A stretch of 9,349 bases of DNA. It comes from Pseudomonadota bacterium (GTDB taxonomy: Bacteria; Pseudomonadota; Gammaproteobacteria; Arenicellales; Poriferihabitantaceae). Positions 1 through 5,987 of the stretch are shown here, piece by piece. The position numbers were made by a program, and so were the translations under genes. Under the pieces are notes generated by a model. That model worked only from the letters and a program-made list of their open reading frames with translations, made no database searches and was not told the origin of the DNA. Location of the stretch: NCBI GenBank assembly GCA_024226105.1, contig JAAELZ010000046.1, positions 1 through 9,349 of the forward strand, in the 5' to 3' direction. Position 1 is the first letter of the stretch, and each line of letters opens with the position of its first letter.

Positions 1-228
1 CGTCTGCCCGGCCTCTGTTAAAGCAAACCCGCTTCGGCCACGTACGCATAACTTAAGCTTCATGCGTTTTTCAAGGTTCGACATGTGAACGCTGATGGTT
101 GAGCGGGTAATACCCAGTTCCGATTCAGCTGCTGAAAAGCCACCGCATTCAACCACGACCCTGAAAATGCGCAACAGGCGCAAATCATAATCGGTAACGG
201 GTTTAGGAATGAGTGAAGACCTGGGCAT
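1..228 (-). CDS. LysR-family transcriptional regulator, N-terminal part (cut by window edge)
   Basis: Reading leftward from an ATG at 228 gives 76 open codons to the window edge. They encode a typical LysR N-terminus. Residues 12-35 start the winged helix-turn-helix (YDLRLLRIFRVVVECGGFSA). The segment FSAAESELGITRSTIS (31-46) is the helix-turn-helix itself, and LEKRMKLKLCVRGRSGFALT (52-71) is the wing with the family's L..R.G..LT pattern. A GCAGG ribosome site lies 8 nt before the ATG. The C-terminal effector domain is outside the window. The gene is divergent from gabD with 98 bp between starts, the usual layout for a LysR regulator and its target, so control of the GABA operon is inferred. 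GABA operons are often controlled by MocR/GabR-type proteins instead; this one is LysR type. The effector is unknown. Confidence 0.9.
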   Translation of the reverse strand, partial: MPRSSLIPKPVTDYDLRLLRIFRVVVECGGFSAAESELGITRSTISVHMSNLEKRMKLKLCVRGRSGFALTEAGQT

Positions 229-326
229 TGTTTTACCTGCATAAAACTAAAGATGTAATGTTTTATATTTAACCTGAGTTCTGTTTGAGATTCAATACGG
301 CTAATTAATATTTGGTGGAATAGAAC
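229..326. promoter_or_regulatory. Divergent control region between LysR regulator and gabD with inverted repeats
   Basis: This AT-rich gap carries three related arms: GTTTTA (230-235), ATAAAAC (241-247) and GTTTTAT (260-266). The first two form a perfect 6-bp inverted repeat with a 6-nt spacer. The second and third form a perfect 7-bp inverted repeat with a 12-nt spacer. Paired dyads like these are typical of regulator-binding sites between a LysR gene and its divergent target. The left dyad overlaps the ribosome site of the regulator gene, which would allow autoregulation. A TATAAA on the minus strand (267-262) could be a -10 box for the regulator, but no good -35 is visible. No clear sigma70 promoter was identified for gabD. 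The operator role is inferred from position and symmetry only. Confidence 0.5.
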
Positions 327-1784
327 ATGCAACGGGTTTCTGACGACAGACTGCTTAAGAACGATTCATATATCAACGGTGACTGGTTATCCAGTGGCGA
401 AAAATTTAGTGTGAGCAATCCTGCTTCGGGCGAGATAATCGCGCGCGTATCGAATGCAGGCATAAGCGAGACCGAACTGGCAATTGAATCGGCAAAAAAG
501 GCATTTCCCGCGTGGTCTGCAATGTCAGCAAATGAGCGCGCACGAATATTGCATAAATGGTTTGAGTTGTTGATGCAGCATCAGCACGATCTGGGTATTA
601 TTCTAACGTCAGAACAGGGCAAACCACTGGCCGAAGCTAAAGGTGAAATCGCCTACGGTGCCGCGTTCATCGAATGGTTCTCAGAAGAAGCAAAACGCGT
701 GTATGGCGATACCATTCCCGCCCCCTCAGGCGATAAACGCATTGTGGTTATCAAACAACCCATCGGCGTGGTGGCTGCGATTACCCCGTGGAATTTCCCC
801 AACGCCATGATGGCGCGTAAAGCCGCTGCCGCGCTGGCGGCGGGTTGTACTTTTATCGTAAGGCCCGCGAGCCAGACCCCCCTGTCGGCCCTGGCGATGG
901 CGGAACTGGCGGATCAGGCCGGCATTCCCGCCGGCGTATTCAATGTTGTGGTTGGTGAAGATGCCAGCGGCATGGGCAAAGTTCTTAGCCAGCATCCTGA
1001 TGTCACGAAATTCACGTTCACGGGTTCTACGCCGGTGGGCAAGCTATTGATCAGCCAATGCGCCTCGACGGTAAAACGCGTATCAATGGAATTGGGCGGT
1101 AATGCGCCTTTTATCGTATTTGACGATGCCGATATTGATGCGGCGGTACAGGGCGCACTGATTTCAAAATACCGCAATGCCGGGCAAACCTGTGTATGTA
1201 CCAATCGAATTTTTGTTCACGAAAAAGTAATCCAGGCCTTCACGGACAAATTGATGACTGAAGTCAAAAACCTTTCTGTCGGTGATGGCTTAACTGAAGG
1301 CGTAGAGATTGGCCCGATGATTAGCCAGCAGGCCTGCGACGACGTACTCAAACTGATTCGGGCCTCTGAAAAGCTGGGCGCAAGCACCGTACTCGGGGGT
1401 CAACCACACATCGCGGGTGAAAACTATCTGCAACCGACTATAATGACGGGGGTTAAAAACGACATGCCGATCGCGAGCAATGAAATTTTCGGCCCGGTAT
1501 CGGCTATTATTCCTTTTCGCGACGAAGCCGAAGTTATCGCGATGGCGAACGATACCGAGTATGGCCTGGCAGCCTATTTTTATTCACGGGATATCGGGCG
1601 CATCTGGCGCGTAGCGGAAGGCCTGGCGTTTGGCATGGTGGGCATTAATGAAGGCATCATCTCAAATGCCGCTGCGCCATTTGGTGGCGTCAAACAATCC
1701 GGGAATGGCCGGGAAGGTTCAAAATATGGTCTTGATGACTATCTTGAAATTAAATATTTATGCATGGGCGGCTTGAATAGCTAA
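327..1784 (+). CDS. gabD: NAD(P)-dependent succinate-semialdehyde dehydrogenase
   Basis: Catalyses oxidation of succinate semialdehyde to succinate in the cytoplasm, the second step of GABA breakdown. The 485-aa product matches the usual GabD length (about 480). Visible aldehyde dehydrogenase landmarks are PWNFP (154-158, Asn156 oxyanion), the cofactor segment RPASQTP (179-185), FTGST (231-235), MELGG with general base Glu255, and GQTCVC with nucleophile Cys289. Cys291 next to it is the partner seen in the SSADH CVC motif. ELGGNAPFIVFDDAD and SKYRNAGQTCVC are specific to the SSADH branch rather than general aldehyde dehydrogenases. The start is supported by GGTGGA (314-319), 7 nt before the ATG. 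One oddity is that residue 179, normally Lys in this motif (KPASQTP), is Arg. The TAA stop is followed 12 bp later by gabT, so the two form an operon. Confidence 0.95.
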   Translation: MQRVSDDRLLKNDSYINGDWLSSGEKFSVSNPASGEIIARVSNAGISETELAIESAKKAFPAWSAMSANERARILHKWFELLMQHQHDLGIILTSEQGKPLAEAKGEIAYGAAFIEWFSEEAKRVYGDTIPAPSGDKRIVVIKQPIGVVAAITPWNFPNAMMARKAAAALAAGCTFIVRPASQTPLSALAMAELADQAGIPAGVFNVVVGEDASGMGKVLSQHPDVTKFTFTGSTPVGKLLISQCASTVKRVSMELGGNAPFIVFDDADIDAAVQGALISKYRNAGQTCVCTNRIFVHEKVIQAFTDKLMTEVKNLSVGDGLTEGVEIGPMISQQACDDVLKLIRASEKLGASTVLGGQPHIAGENYLQPTIMTGVKNDMPIASNEIFGPVSAIIPFRDEAEVIAMANDTEYGLAAYFYSRDIGRIWRVAEGLAFGMVGINEGIISNAAAPFGGVKQSGNGREGSKYGLDDYLEIKYLCMGGLNS

Positions 1785-1796
1785 GAGGATAAAACG

Positions 1797-3110
1797 ATGA
1801 ACAAAATGATGAACGATATGACAGATAAAACTACAAATGCCAATTTGCAGGCGCGCAAGTTAAAGGTATTTGCACGCGGTCAGGGCAACATTTACCCGGT
1901 TTTCGTAGAGCGTGCAATAAATGCGGAACTGTGGGATGTTGACGGTAATCGATATATCGATTTCGGGGCGGGTATCGCGGTCACCAATACGGGCCACAGC
2001 CACCCTAAAGTGGTCGAGGCGGTAAAATCGCAGGTAGAAAAATTCAGCCATAGCTGTGTGATGGTCAACCCCTATGAGAGTGCCGTTGAACTGGCTGAAA
2101 AACTGGTAGAACTGGCGCCGGGATCAAGCGAAAAAAAGGCTATTTTTGTCTCCACCGGCGCAGAAGCGGTTGAAAACTGCGTCAAAATTGCCCGGGCTCA
2201 TACCGGGCGTCGCGGCGTAATTGCATTCAACGGCGGTTTTCATGGCCGTACCAACCTGGCGATGGCGCTTACGGGAAAAATTACCCCTTACAAAAACCTG
2301 TTCGGACCATTCCCCGGAGATATCTTTCACGCCCCCTTTCCCACTGCACTGCATGATGTTTCTGTCAGAGATTCCCTAAAGGCGCTGGATAACCTGTTTA
2401 AGGTTGATATTGCACCATCAGATGTTGCTGCAATCATTGTTGAACCTGTCCAGGGCGAAGGCGGTTTTTATGCCGCACCTGCTGAGTTTTTACAGGCATT
2501 ACGCAAGCTGTGTGATGAACACGGTATTGTGCTGATTGCCGATGAAATCCAGACCGGTTTTGGCAGAACCGGAAAAATGTTCAGCTGTGAACATTCCAAT
2601 ATCGAACCCGATCTGATTACCATGGCCAAGGGCATCGCAGGGGGTTATCCCATTGCAGCGGTGGTAGGCAAATCAGAAATAATGGATGCGCCCCTGCCTG
2701 GTGGCCTGGGCGGAACCTATGGCGGTTCACCGGTTGCCTGTGCGGCCGCGTTGGCGGTACTGGAGGTAATTAAAGAGGAAAATCTTGTTCAGCGTTCGCA
2801 ACAGGTAGGCGAGCTGTTTAACAGCCGCCTCAACCAGTTGAAAGCGCAGTTTCCACAACTAATTGGCGAAGTCAGGAACCAGGGTTCGATGATTGCAATT
2901 GAGCTGACGTGCGATGGCGACCCGGAAAAGCCCAATACCGAGTTGACCCAAAGCATCATTGCACACGCGACCCACTACGGCCTGATACTGCTGGCCTGCG
3001 GTTTTTATGGTAATGTGATTCGCTTTTTGCCCGCCCTGACGATCAGCGATCAGCTGGCCAATGAAGGGCTGGACAGCTTCGCTAAATTGTTTGCAGATTT
3101 AGCGCGCTAA
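1797..3110 (+). CDS. gabT: 4-aminobutyrate aminotransferase (class III, PLP-dependent)
   Basis: Transfers the amino group of GABA to 2-oxoglutarate, giving succinate semialdehyde (the GabD substrate) and glutamate. The 437-aa protein is a class III aminotransferase. Landmarks are GAGIAVTNTGHSHP (57-70), STGAEA (119-124, PLP phosphate site), GGFHGRT (146-152), VEPVQGEGGF (215-224, with the Glu221 position used for substrate choice), IADEIQTGFGRTG (247-259, Asp249 to the pyridine N) and TMAKGIAGG with Schiff-base Lys278. PGGLGGTYGGSP (301-312) is the characteristic GabT stretch. The start is supported by AGAGG (1784-1788), 8 nt upstream and overlapping the last base of the gabD stop. Further in-frame Mets at residues 4, 5 and 8 make the exact start uncertain by a few residues; E. 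coli GabT is 426 aa. The gene ends in tandem TAA TAA stops. The close 5-aminovalerate aminotransferase activity cannot be excluded. Confidence 0.94.
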   Translation: MNKMMNDMTDKTTNANLQARKLKVFARGQGNIYPVFVERAINAELWDVDGNRYIDFGAGIAVTNTGHSHPKVVEAVKSQVEKFSHSCVMVNPYESAVELAEKLVELAPGSSEKKAIFVSTGAEAVENCVKIARAHTGRRGVIAFNGGFHGRTNLAMALTGKITPYKNLFGPFPGDIFHAPFPTALHDVSVRDSLKALDNLFKVDIAPSDVAAIIVEPVQGEGGFYAAPAEFLQALRKLCDEHGIVLIADEIQTGFGRTGKMFSCEHSNIEPDLITMAKGIAGGYPIAAVVGKSEIMDAPLPGGLGGTYGGSPVACAAALAVLEVIKEENLVQRSQQVGELFNSRLNQLKAQFPQLIGEVRNQGSMIAIELTCDGDPEKPNTELTQSIIAHATHYGLILLACGFYGNVIRFLPALTISDQLANEGLDSFAKLFADLAR

Positions 3111-3126
3111 TAATTGTAGGCCGGAG

Positions 3127-3141
3127 CTGCACAATGTGCAG
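3127..3141. repeat. Near-perfect palindrome downstream of gabT
   Basis: CTGCACA and TGTGCAG flank a single A, giving a 15-bp odd palindrome 17 nt after the gabT stop codon. As RNA it would fold into a short hairpin with a stem of about 5-6 bp. No T-run follows, so it is not a standard intrinsic terminator. It may be the first of a series of structures in this convergent gap, or an mRNA 3'-end stabiliser. Confidence 0.4.
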
Positions 3142-3154
3142 AAGCAAAGAATTT

Positions 3155-3211
3155 GGCTTATCTGAAACTCACTCGTGCTAGATGGGCCCGGAAAGGATAA
3201 GCCGGGCCCGG
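3155..3211. terminator. GC-rich hairpin with competing fold between convergent genes (possible bidirectional terminator)
   Basis: GGGCCCGG (3184-3191) and CCGGGCCC (3202-3209) form a perfect 8-bp stem with a 10-nt loop. GGCTTATC (3155-3162) also pairs perfectly with GATAAGCC (3196-3203), which uses the loop and first bases of the right arm, so the two folds exclude each other. GGGCCCGGAA also occurs twice as a direct repeat 20 bp apart (3184-3193 and 3204-3213). The site lies between the ends of gabT and the convergent DUF1566 gene, where termination on both strands is needed. Neither strand has a T-run after the stem, so a factor-independent terminator role is uncertain. Confidence 0.4.
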
Positions 3212-3226
3212 AATCCTGCTTGCAAT

Positions 3227-4432
3227 TTAGCGATCACTGGCAGTGATATCTCGAACGACTCTTACATAGTTGTACGTACGTCGGGCATCACCCTGTGGGC
3301 CGCGCCATGAAGTGCCACGCCCTTTTTTGGGGTCACTTCTTTGTGCACCGGCGCCGTGAACATCCATAATGTTGCCTCGCATTTTCCCAGGAGCACGACC
3401 AAAGGCCACATAAACAGCGTTGCCTCCTGGGTGCGGCCCATCCAGATGAGTTGTGGATGTCCAAAAATAGGGGTAATCCCTATCGCCCATTTCATTGGTG
3501 ATGGTACTGGTTTCAAATACGGGATCGATAGCGGCCGAGTTACTACTGTCGGGGGCACGGCTATAGTCCACCAGATATTGCAGTTCTTTTGCATTCGGTA
3601 AACGCCAGTCATCATGCCCTGCAAACACCAGATTTTCAGCGTAATTTAGAGCCTCTTGCCAGTCCATAGGCTTGCCGCTATCGGTCTGCTGCCACATTAG
3701 CTGGCTTGATTGATCAATAACGGTACCCTCACTGGTGGCGGTAAAGAGATTGTCGCCATAGCTCGCGCCCCTGACATAACGGGCGTAAAACTTCTTTTCA
3801 CCTCTTCTTCCTCTGGGCTGACCATAACCGTAACCTTTGATACGACCATCAGCAAAATTCACACCAAAGAGTGTCGGGTTCCCATTCATTGTGGTGCTGG
3901 TATAAAGGGTGCTTGAAAGCCATTGGGCGTCAATGTAACGCTCACCACGGTTGGTATCACCATACCGAAAGTCAAAAAAACGGGTATCGATAAACGGCTT
4001 TGCATTTTTTGGTACGCTCTTTAGATCACGGCTACGGTTAAATCCGGTATACCCCTGGAAAACAACCAGGCTATAGAGCTCTTTGATATTGGGTATGCGC
4101 CAATCACTATATCCACCAAGGCGCATATTTCCGGCAATTCGCTCAGCCTCCTTTAATGACACTTTTTTGGAATCGACGGCCTTTGACCACATCAGCCCGG
4201 TGTTTTTATCAGAAATTGTGCCATTGTGGTTATTTATGTAGGCGGTATCATTGTTGCCGTATTGGGCATCCTGACCATAAAAAGGCTGCCCGGCTCGCGG
4301 GCATTTGATAATCTGCGAATTGTTGTAACAGTTAATTTGTCCGGTATCTGTAGCGGCCGGTGCTGGATTGGCCATGCTGCTTAAGATCAGCCCGAGCATG
4401 AGTTTGGCGGTGATTCGAGGGTTTGCCTGCAT
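3227..4432 (-). CDS. Exported protein with two DUF1566 (Lcl_C-type) domains
   Basis: No function is known. The 401-aa start is chosen at the ATG ending at 4432 because GGGAGA lies 5 nt upstream and a signal peptide begins there: MQANPR, hydrophobic LMLGLILSSM, then NPAPAA with likely cleavage near residue 26-27. A longer frame starting at 4513 would put 27 residues ahead of the signal and is less likely. The mature protein has two similar domains. The first runs from GLMW (79-82) through DWRIPNIKEL (110-119) and WLSST (171-175) to YARYVRG (216-222). The second runs from LMWQQ (245-249) through DDWRLPNAKEL (274-284) and FWTST (323-327) to YNYVRVVRD (387-395). These LMW, DWR.PN.KEL, W.SST and YVR motifs mark DUF1566, a domain also found in the Legionella collagen-like adhesin. 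The only two cysteines, 35 and 44, sit just after the signal and could form a disulfide. A surface or periplasmic binding role is inference. Confidence 0.85.
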   Translation of the reverse strand: MQANPRITAKLMLGLILSSMANPAPAATDTGQINCYNNSQIIKCPRAGQPFYGQDAQYGNNDTAYINNHNGTISDKNTGLMWSKAVDSKKVSLKEAERIAGNMRLGGYSDWRIPNIKELYSLVVFQGYTGFNRSRDLKSVPKNAKPFIDTRFFDFRYGDTNRGERYIDAQWLSSTLYTSTTMNGNPTLFGVNFADGRIKGYGYGQPRGRRGEKKFYARYVRGASYGDNLFTATSEGTVIDQSSQLMWQQTDSGKPMDWQEALNYAENLVFAGHDDWRLPNAKELQYLVDYSRAPDSSNSAAIDPVFETSTITNEMGDRDYPYFWTSTTHLDGPHPGGNAVYVAFGRAPGKMRGNIMDVHGAGAQRSDPKKGRGTSWRGPQGDARRTYNYVRVVRDITASDR

Positions 4433-4724
4433 CTTTGTCTCCCAAATTAAGTGATATTGAAGGTATGGGCCTGGATAAACGCTATATAGACCCTTGATGA
4501 GTAGAATAGGCAATCATTGTCAAGGAACGATGAAGAGAGTATGGAGAAAAGGTGGAGATTAACCTCGGGTGTGCAGATTGGAGAATAGAGCTCACAAGCA
4601 GCCGTTTTTTTGTTTTATTGCTGCCCCCTTTCTTCGACTCCTTTCTTCCTTTTCTTCCTGCTTTATGCAAAGGGTACTGAGACTTTTATGCTCGGCCCCT
4701 TTATGCTCTTCTCGATAGAGAAGA
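4433..4724. other. Non-coding stretch between the two exported-protein genes
   Basis: No credible gene is seen here on either strand. It should hold the leader and promoter of the DUF1566 gene (leftward) and the 3' end of the NTF2-like transcript. A minus-strand TTGACA (4523-4518) is a perfect -35 match, but no matching -10 lies 16-18 bp downstream, so the promoter is not assigned. The plus strand is strongly pyrimidine-rich at about 4622-4660 after a T-rich run (4605-4619). The word TTTATGC occurs three times: 4662-4668, 4685-4691 and 4700-4706. The last two copies extend to TTTATGCTC, 15 bp apart. Possible products in the local frames are low-complexity Lys/Arg/Ser-rich strings, artefacts of this composition. 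Confidence 0.6.
4707..4724 (-). terminator. Small hairpin immediately after the NTF2-like gene
   Basis: On the minus strand TCTTCTC and GAGAAGA form a perfect 7-bp stem with a 4-nt loop. It begins at the first base after the TAG stop of the leftward NTF2-like gene. The position suggests a transcript-end structure. The sequence after it (GCATAAAGG) lacks a T-run and the stem is not GC-rich, so it may only protect the mRNA 3' end or be fortuitous. Confidence 0.3.
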
Positions 4725-5171
4725 CTAGCCCTCCGGAACCACGGCAAAATTGGAATGTGCGACGACTTTCCAGTTGCCGTCGATATTGCGGAATACGGTT
4801 AATCGTGGGGCACGTTTCTGAATCTGCTGGCCATCGATTTTTTCGTCTATCTCTAGCATGTAGCGGACTACCAGGATGTCCTCATGAGATGTGACGACAA
4901 GTTCCTCGTGGGAAAACACCGGCACAAACTCAAGCGTTTTTACGCCACGCTTGAGGTATTCATCACGATCATAGCCTACACCGTTGGAGCGCATGATCTG
5001 GTATTCTGGTGCCAGCAGGGGGGCGAGGGTTTCCGGGCCGGAAATCACCGCCTCCGTAAACTCGATGAGTAGCGATTTTGCAAGCGATGCTGGATTTTCC
5101 CCCGCTCGTAGTGGTGTACAGATAACCAGCGTCAGAACAGTGATAGCGATAAGGTGTTTATGAATATTCAT
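4725..5171 (-). CDS. Exported NTF2/SnoaL-like (DUF4440-type) small protein
   Basis: The specific role is not recognised. The 148-aa product starts with a signal peptide: MNIHKHLIAITVLTLVICTP followed by LRA, likely cleaved after Ala23. The mature part of about 125 aa fits the NTF2-like cone fold. It has an N-terminal helix (ASLAKSLLIEFTEAV), LAPLLAPEYQIMRSNG (49-64) where the family carries the first strand, a GYDRDEYL helix (66-73), and long strands LVVTSHEDILVVRYMLEI (91-108) and RLTVFRNIDGNWKVVAHSNF (123-142). The ending W-K-V-V-A-H-S-N-F is the classic closing motif of DUF4440/SnoaL-like proteins. Such proteins bind or convert small molecules, but many have no known activity. No clear Shine-Dalgarno sequence precedes the ATG, which itself lies in the palindrome ATGAATATTCAT (5160-5171). 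The gene is probably transcribed on its own, since a terminator lies upstream at 5294-5325. Confidence 0.75.
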   Translation of the reverse strand: MNIHKHLIAITVLTLVICTPLRAGENPASLAKSLLIEFTEAVISGPETLAPLLAPEYQIMRSNGVGYDRDEYLKRGVKTLEFVPVFSHEELVVTSHEDILVVRYMLEIDEKIDGQQIQKRAPRLTVFRNIDGNWKVVAHSNFAVVPEG

Positions 5172-5293
5172 GTCAGAAGAGATTGTTAGAGAAGTAATCG
5201 AAGGCCACTATGTACTACCTGTTTGGCCGATACGGTTATTGGCTTTAGCCATGGCATTGAGTATATAGGATAAACACCCTGTCCCTCTAGATC
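5172..5293. other. Leader/promoter stretch upstream of the NTF2-like gene
   Basis: This is the DNA between the upstream terminator and the NTF2-like start codon, so it should contain that gene's promoter on the minus strand. I could not assign a convincing -35/-10 pair. A possible 62-codon frame spans 5186-5374 on the minus strand, but it reads straight through the terminator hairpin and has no recognisable domain, so it is not called as a gene. Confidence 0.4.
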
Positions 5294-5325
5294 AAAAAGC
5301 ACACCAGGATTATCCGTGGTGTGGC
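5294..5325 (-). terminator. Intrinsic terminator of the AsnC-family gene
   Basis: On the minus strand CACACCA, a bulged C, and GGA pair with TCC and TGGTGTG. This gives a 10-bp stem with one bulge and a tight A/T loop. One C and then a run of five T (5298-5294) follow directly. Stem plus T-run is the hallmark of Rho-independent termination. It lies about 70 bp past the stop codon of the leftward AsnC-type gene and separates that transcript from the NTF2-like gene. Confidence 0.75.
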
Positions 5326-5362
5326 AAGTAAAGAGCAGGTACATGGTGGCATCCGCTCCTCG

Positions 5363-5380
5363 AATCCAACCCATTGGATT
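5363..5380. repeat. 7-bp inverted repeat just downstream of the AsnC-family gene
   Basis: AATCCAA (5363-5369) and TTGGATT (5374-5380) form a perfect stem around the loop CCCA, 14 bp past the AsnC-type stop codon. No T-run follows on the minus strand. It is likely an accessory 3' structure ahead of the better terminator at 5294-5325, or chance. Confidence 0.3.
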
Positions 5381-5393
5381 TAATCGATGGTTG

Positions 5394-5852
5394 CTAAATC
5401 TCGAATACTCCGGAACACTTAATCTGCCTTAACACGAGATTTGTCTGGGCGCTTCGCACAGCAGGCAGGCGGAACAGGAATTCCTCAAGGAAGCGGTAAT
5501 AGGCATCGATATCGGCGCAAAGGATCCGCAGGTGGTAGTCGGCCTGGCCCGTTGTTGCGTAACACTCCTGCACTTCGTGGCGAACGGAGACAGCGTGAAT
5601 GAAGGCGTCGATGGCGGCAGGGTCGTGACGCGTCAATTGCACGTGGACGATCGCCTGAAAGCTCAGGCCCAGACGGGCGGGTTGCAATACCGCGCCATAG
5701 CGTTCAATCACGCCCGCTTCCTCCAGGGCACGCACACGCCGCCAGCAGGCAGAAGTCGACAGGCCGGTTTTTTTGGCCAAATCCGCATTCGACACTCGGC
5801 AATCTGCCTGGAGCAGGGCAAGCAATTTAAGGTCCCGCGTTTTAAGTTCCAT
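5394..5852 (-). CDS. Lrp/AsnC-family transcriptional regulator
   Basis: From the Met codon at 5852 the product is 152 aa, the usual Lrp/AsnC length. Residues 6-15 (RDLKLLALLQ) open the DNA-binding domain. SNADLAKKTGLSTSACWRRV (21-40) is the helix-turn-helix with the family's typical LS.S.C..RV ending. LEEAGVIERYGAVLQPARLG (43-62) links to the RAM ligand-binding domain (about 64-145), which contains TGQADYHLRI (101-110), the G..DY effector-pocket motif. An in-frame Met at 5864 would add four residues. Starts at 5900 or 5930 are open but lie upstream of a perfect TATAAT and make an unusually long N-terminus. The gene is divergent from the 2-oxoacid oxidoreductase with 135 bp between starts. By family habit it probably senses an amino acid and controls that gene and itself; the ligand is unknown. 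Confidence 0.92.
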   Translation of the reverse strand: MELKTRDLKLLALLQADCRVSNADLAKKTGLSTSACWRRVRALEEAGVIERYGAVLQPARLGLSFQAIVHVQLTRHDPAAIDAFIHAVSVRHEVQECYATTGQADYHLRILCADIDAYYRFLEEFLFRLPAVRSAQTNLVLRQIKCSGVFEI

Positions 5853-5987
5853 GTGGTAATTCATTCCGGTATTATACCTGATATTGGTAATATTTCCCAT
5901 TTTTGCGGGATAATCAACCCTTTTTGACACGCATTATCGCCTGTTTCTCGGTATGATTAACCTATTCGTTATAAGGGGCCGGAAGGC
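5853..5987. promoter_or_regulatory. Divergent control region between AsnC-type regulator and oxidoreductase gene
   Basis: Two AT-rich dyads sit here. GGTAT-T-ATACC (5868-5878) is an 11-bp odd palindrome; ATATT-GGT-AATAT (5881-5893) has perfect 5-bp arms. Lrp/AsnC proteins bind AT-rich dyads like these, often in series. The first dyad covers the regulator's own TATAAT, so binding there would block its transcription. For the rightward gene, TTGACA (5924-5929) and TATGAT (5952-5957) resemble -35 and -10 boxes but are 22 bp apart rather than about 17. That spacing is too long for good unaided sigma70 initiation. The boxes may be unrelated, or the promoter may need an activator. Operator function is inferred. 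Confidence 0.5.
5871..5876 (-). promoter_or_regulatory. Consensus -10 box (TATAAT) for the AsnC-family gene
   Basis: The minus strand reads TATAAT at 5876-5871, a perfect sigma70 -10 match inside the GGTATTATACC dyad. The -35 position 17 bp upstream reads TGGGAA, only three matches of six. Initiation about 7 bp downstream would fall near 5864. That gives a leader of only about a dozen bases before the chosen start at 5852, or none for the alternative Met at 5864. Confidence 0.45.

Noticed and set aside
4433..4513. A longer N-terminus for the DUF1566 protein.
   Set aside because: It would place 27 residues ahead of a clear signal peptide; the downstream ATG has GGGAGA at a good distance.
4598..4624. 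GCAGC/GCTGC inverted repeat around a T-rich loop as a terminator.
   Set aside because: It has only 5 bp and a 17-nt loop; the T-run lies inside the loop, not after the stem.
4482..4670. A Lys/Arg/Ser-rich 62-codon frame on the minus strand.
   Set aside because: It is the translation of the purine-rich complement of the pyrimidine tract; its composition is low-complexity and there is no start signal.
5160..5171. The 12-bp palindrome ATGAATATTCAT at the NTF2-like start codon as an operator.
   Set aside because: It is fully explained by the codons for Met-Asn-Ile-His and no second site is seen; probably chance.
5186..5374. A 62-codon leftward frame between the AsnC-type and NTF2-like genes as a small gene.
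   Set aside because: It runs through the intrinsic terminator at 5294-5325, has no recognised domain, and its start has no well-spaced ribosome site.
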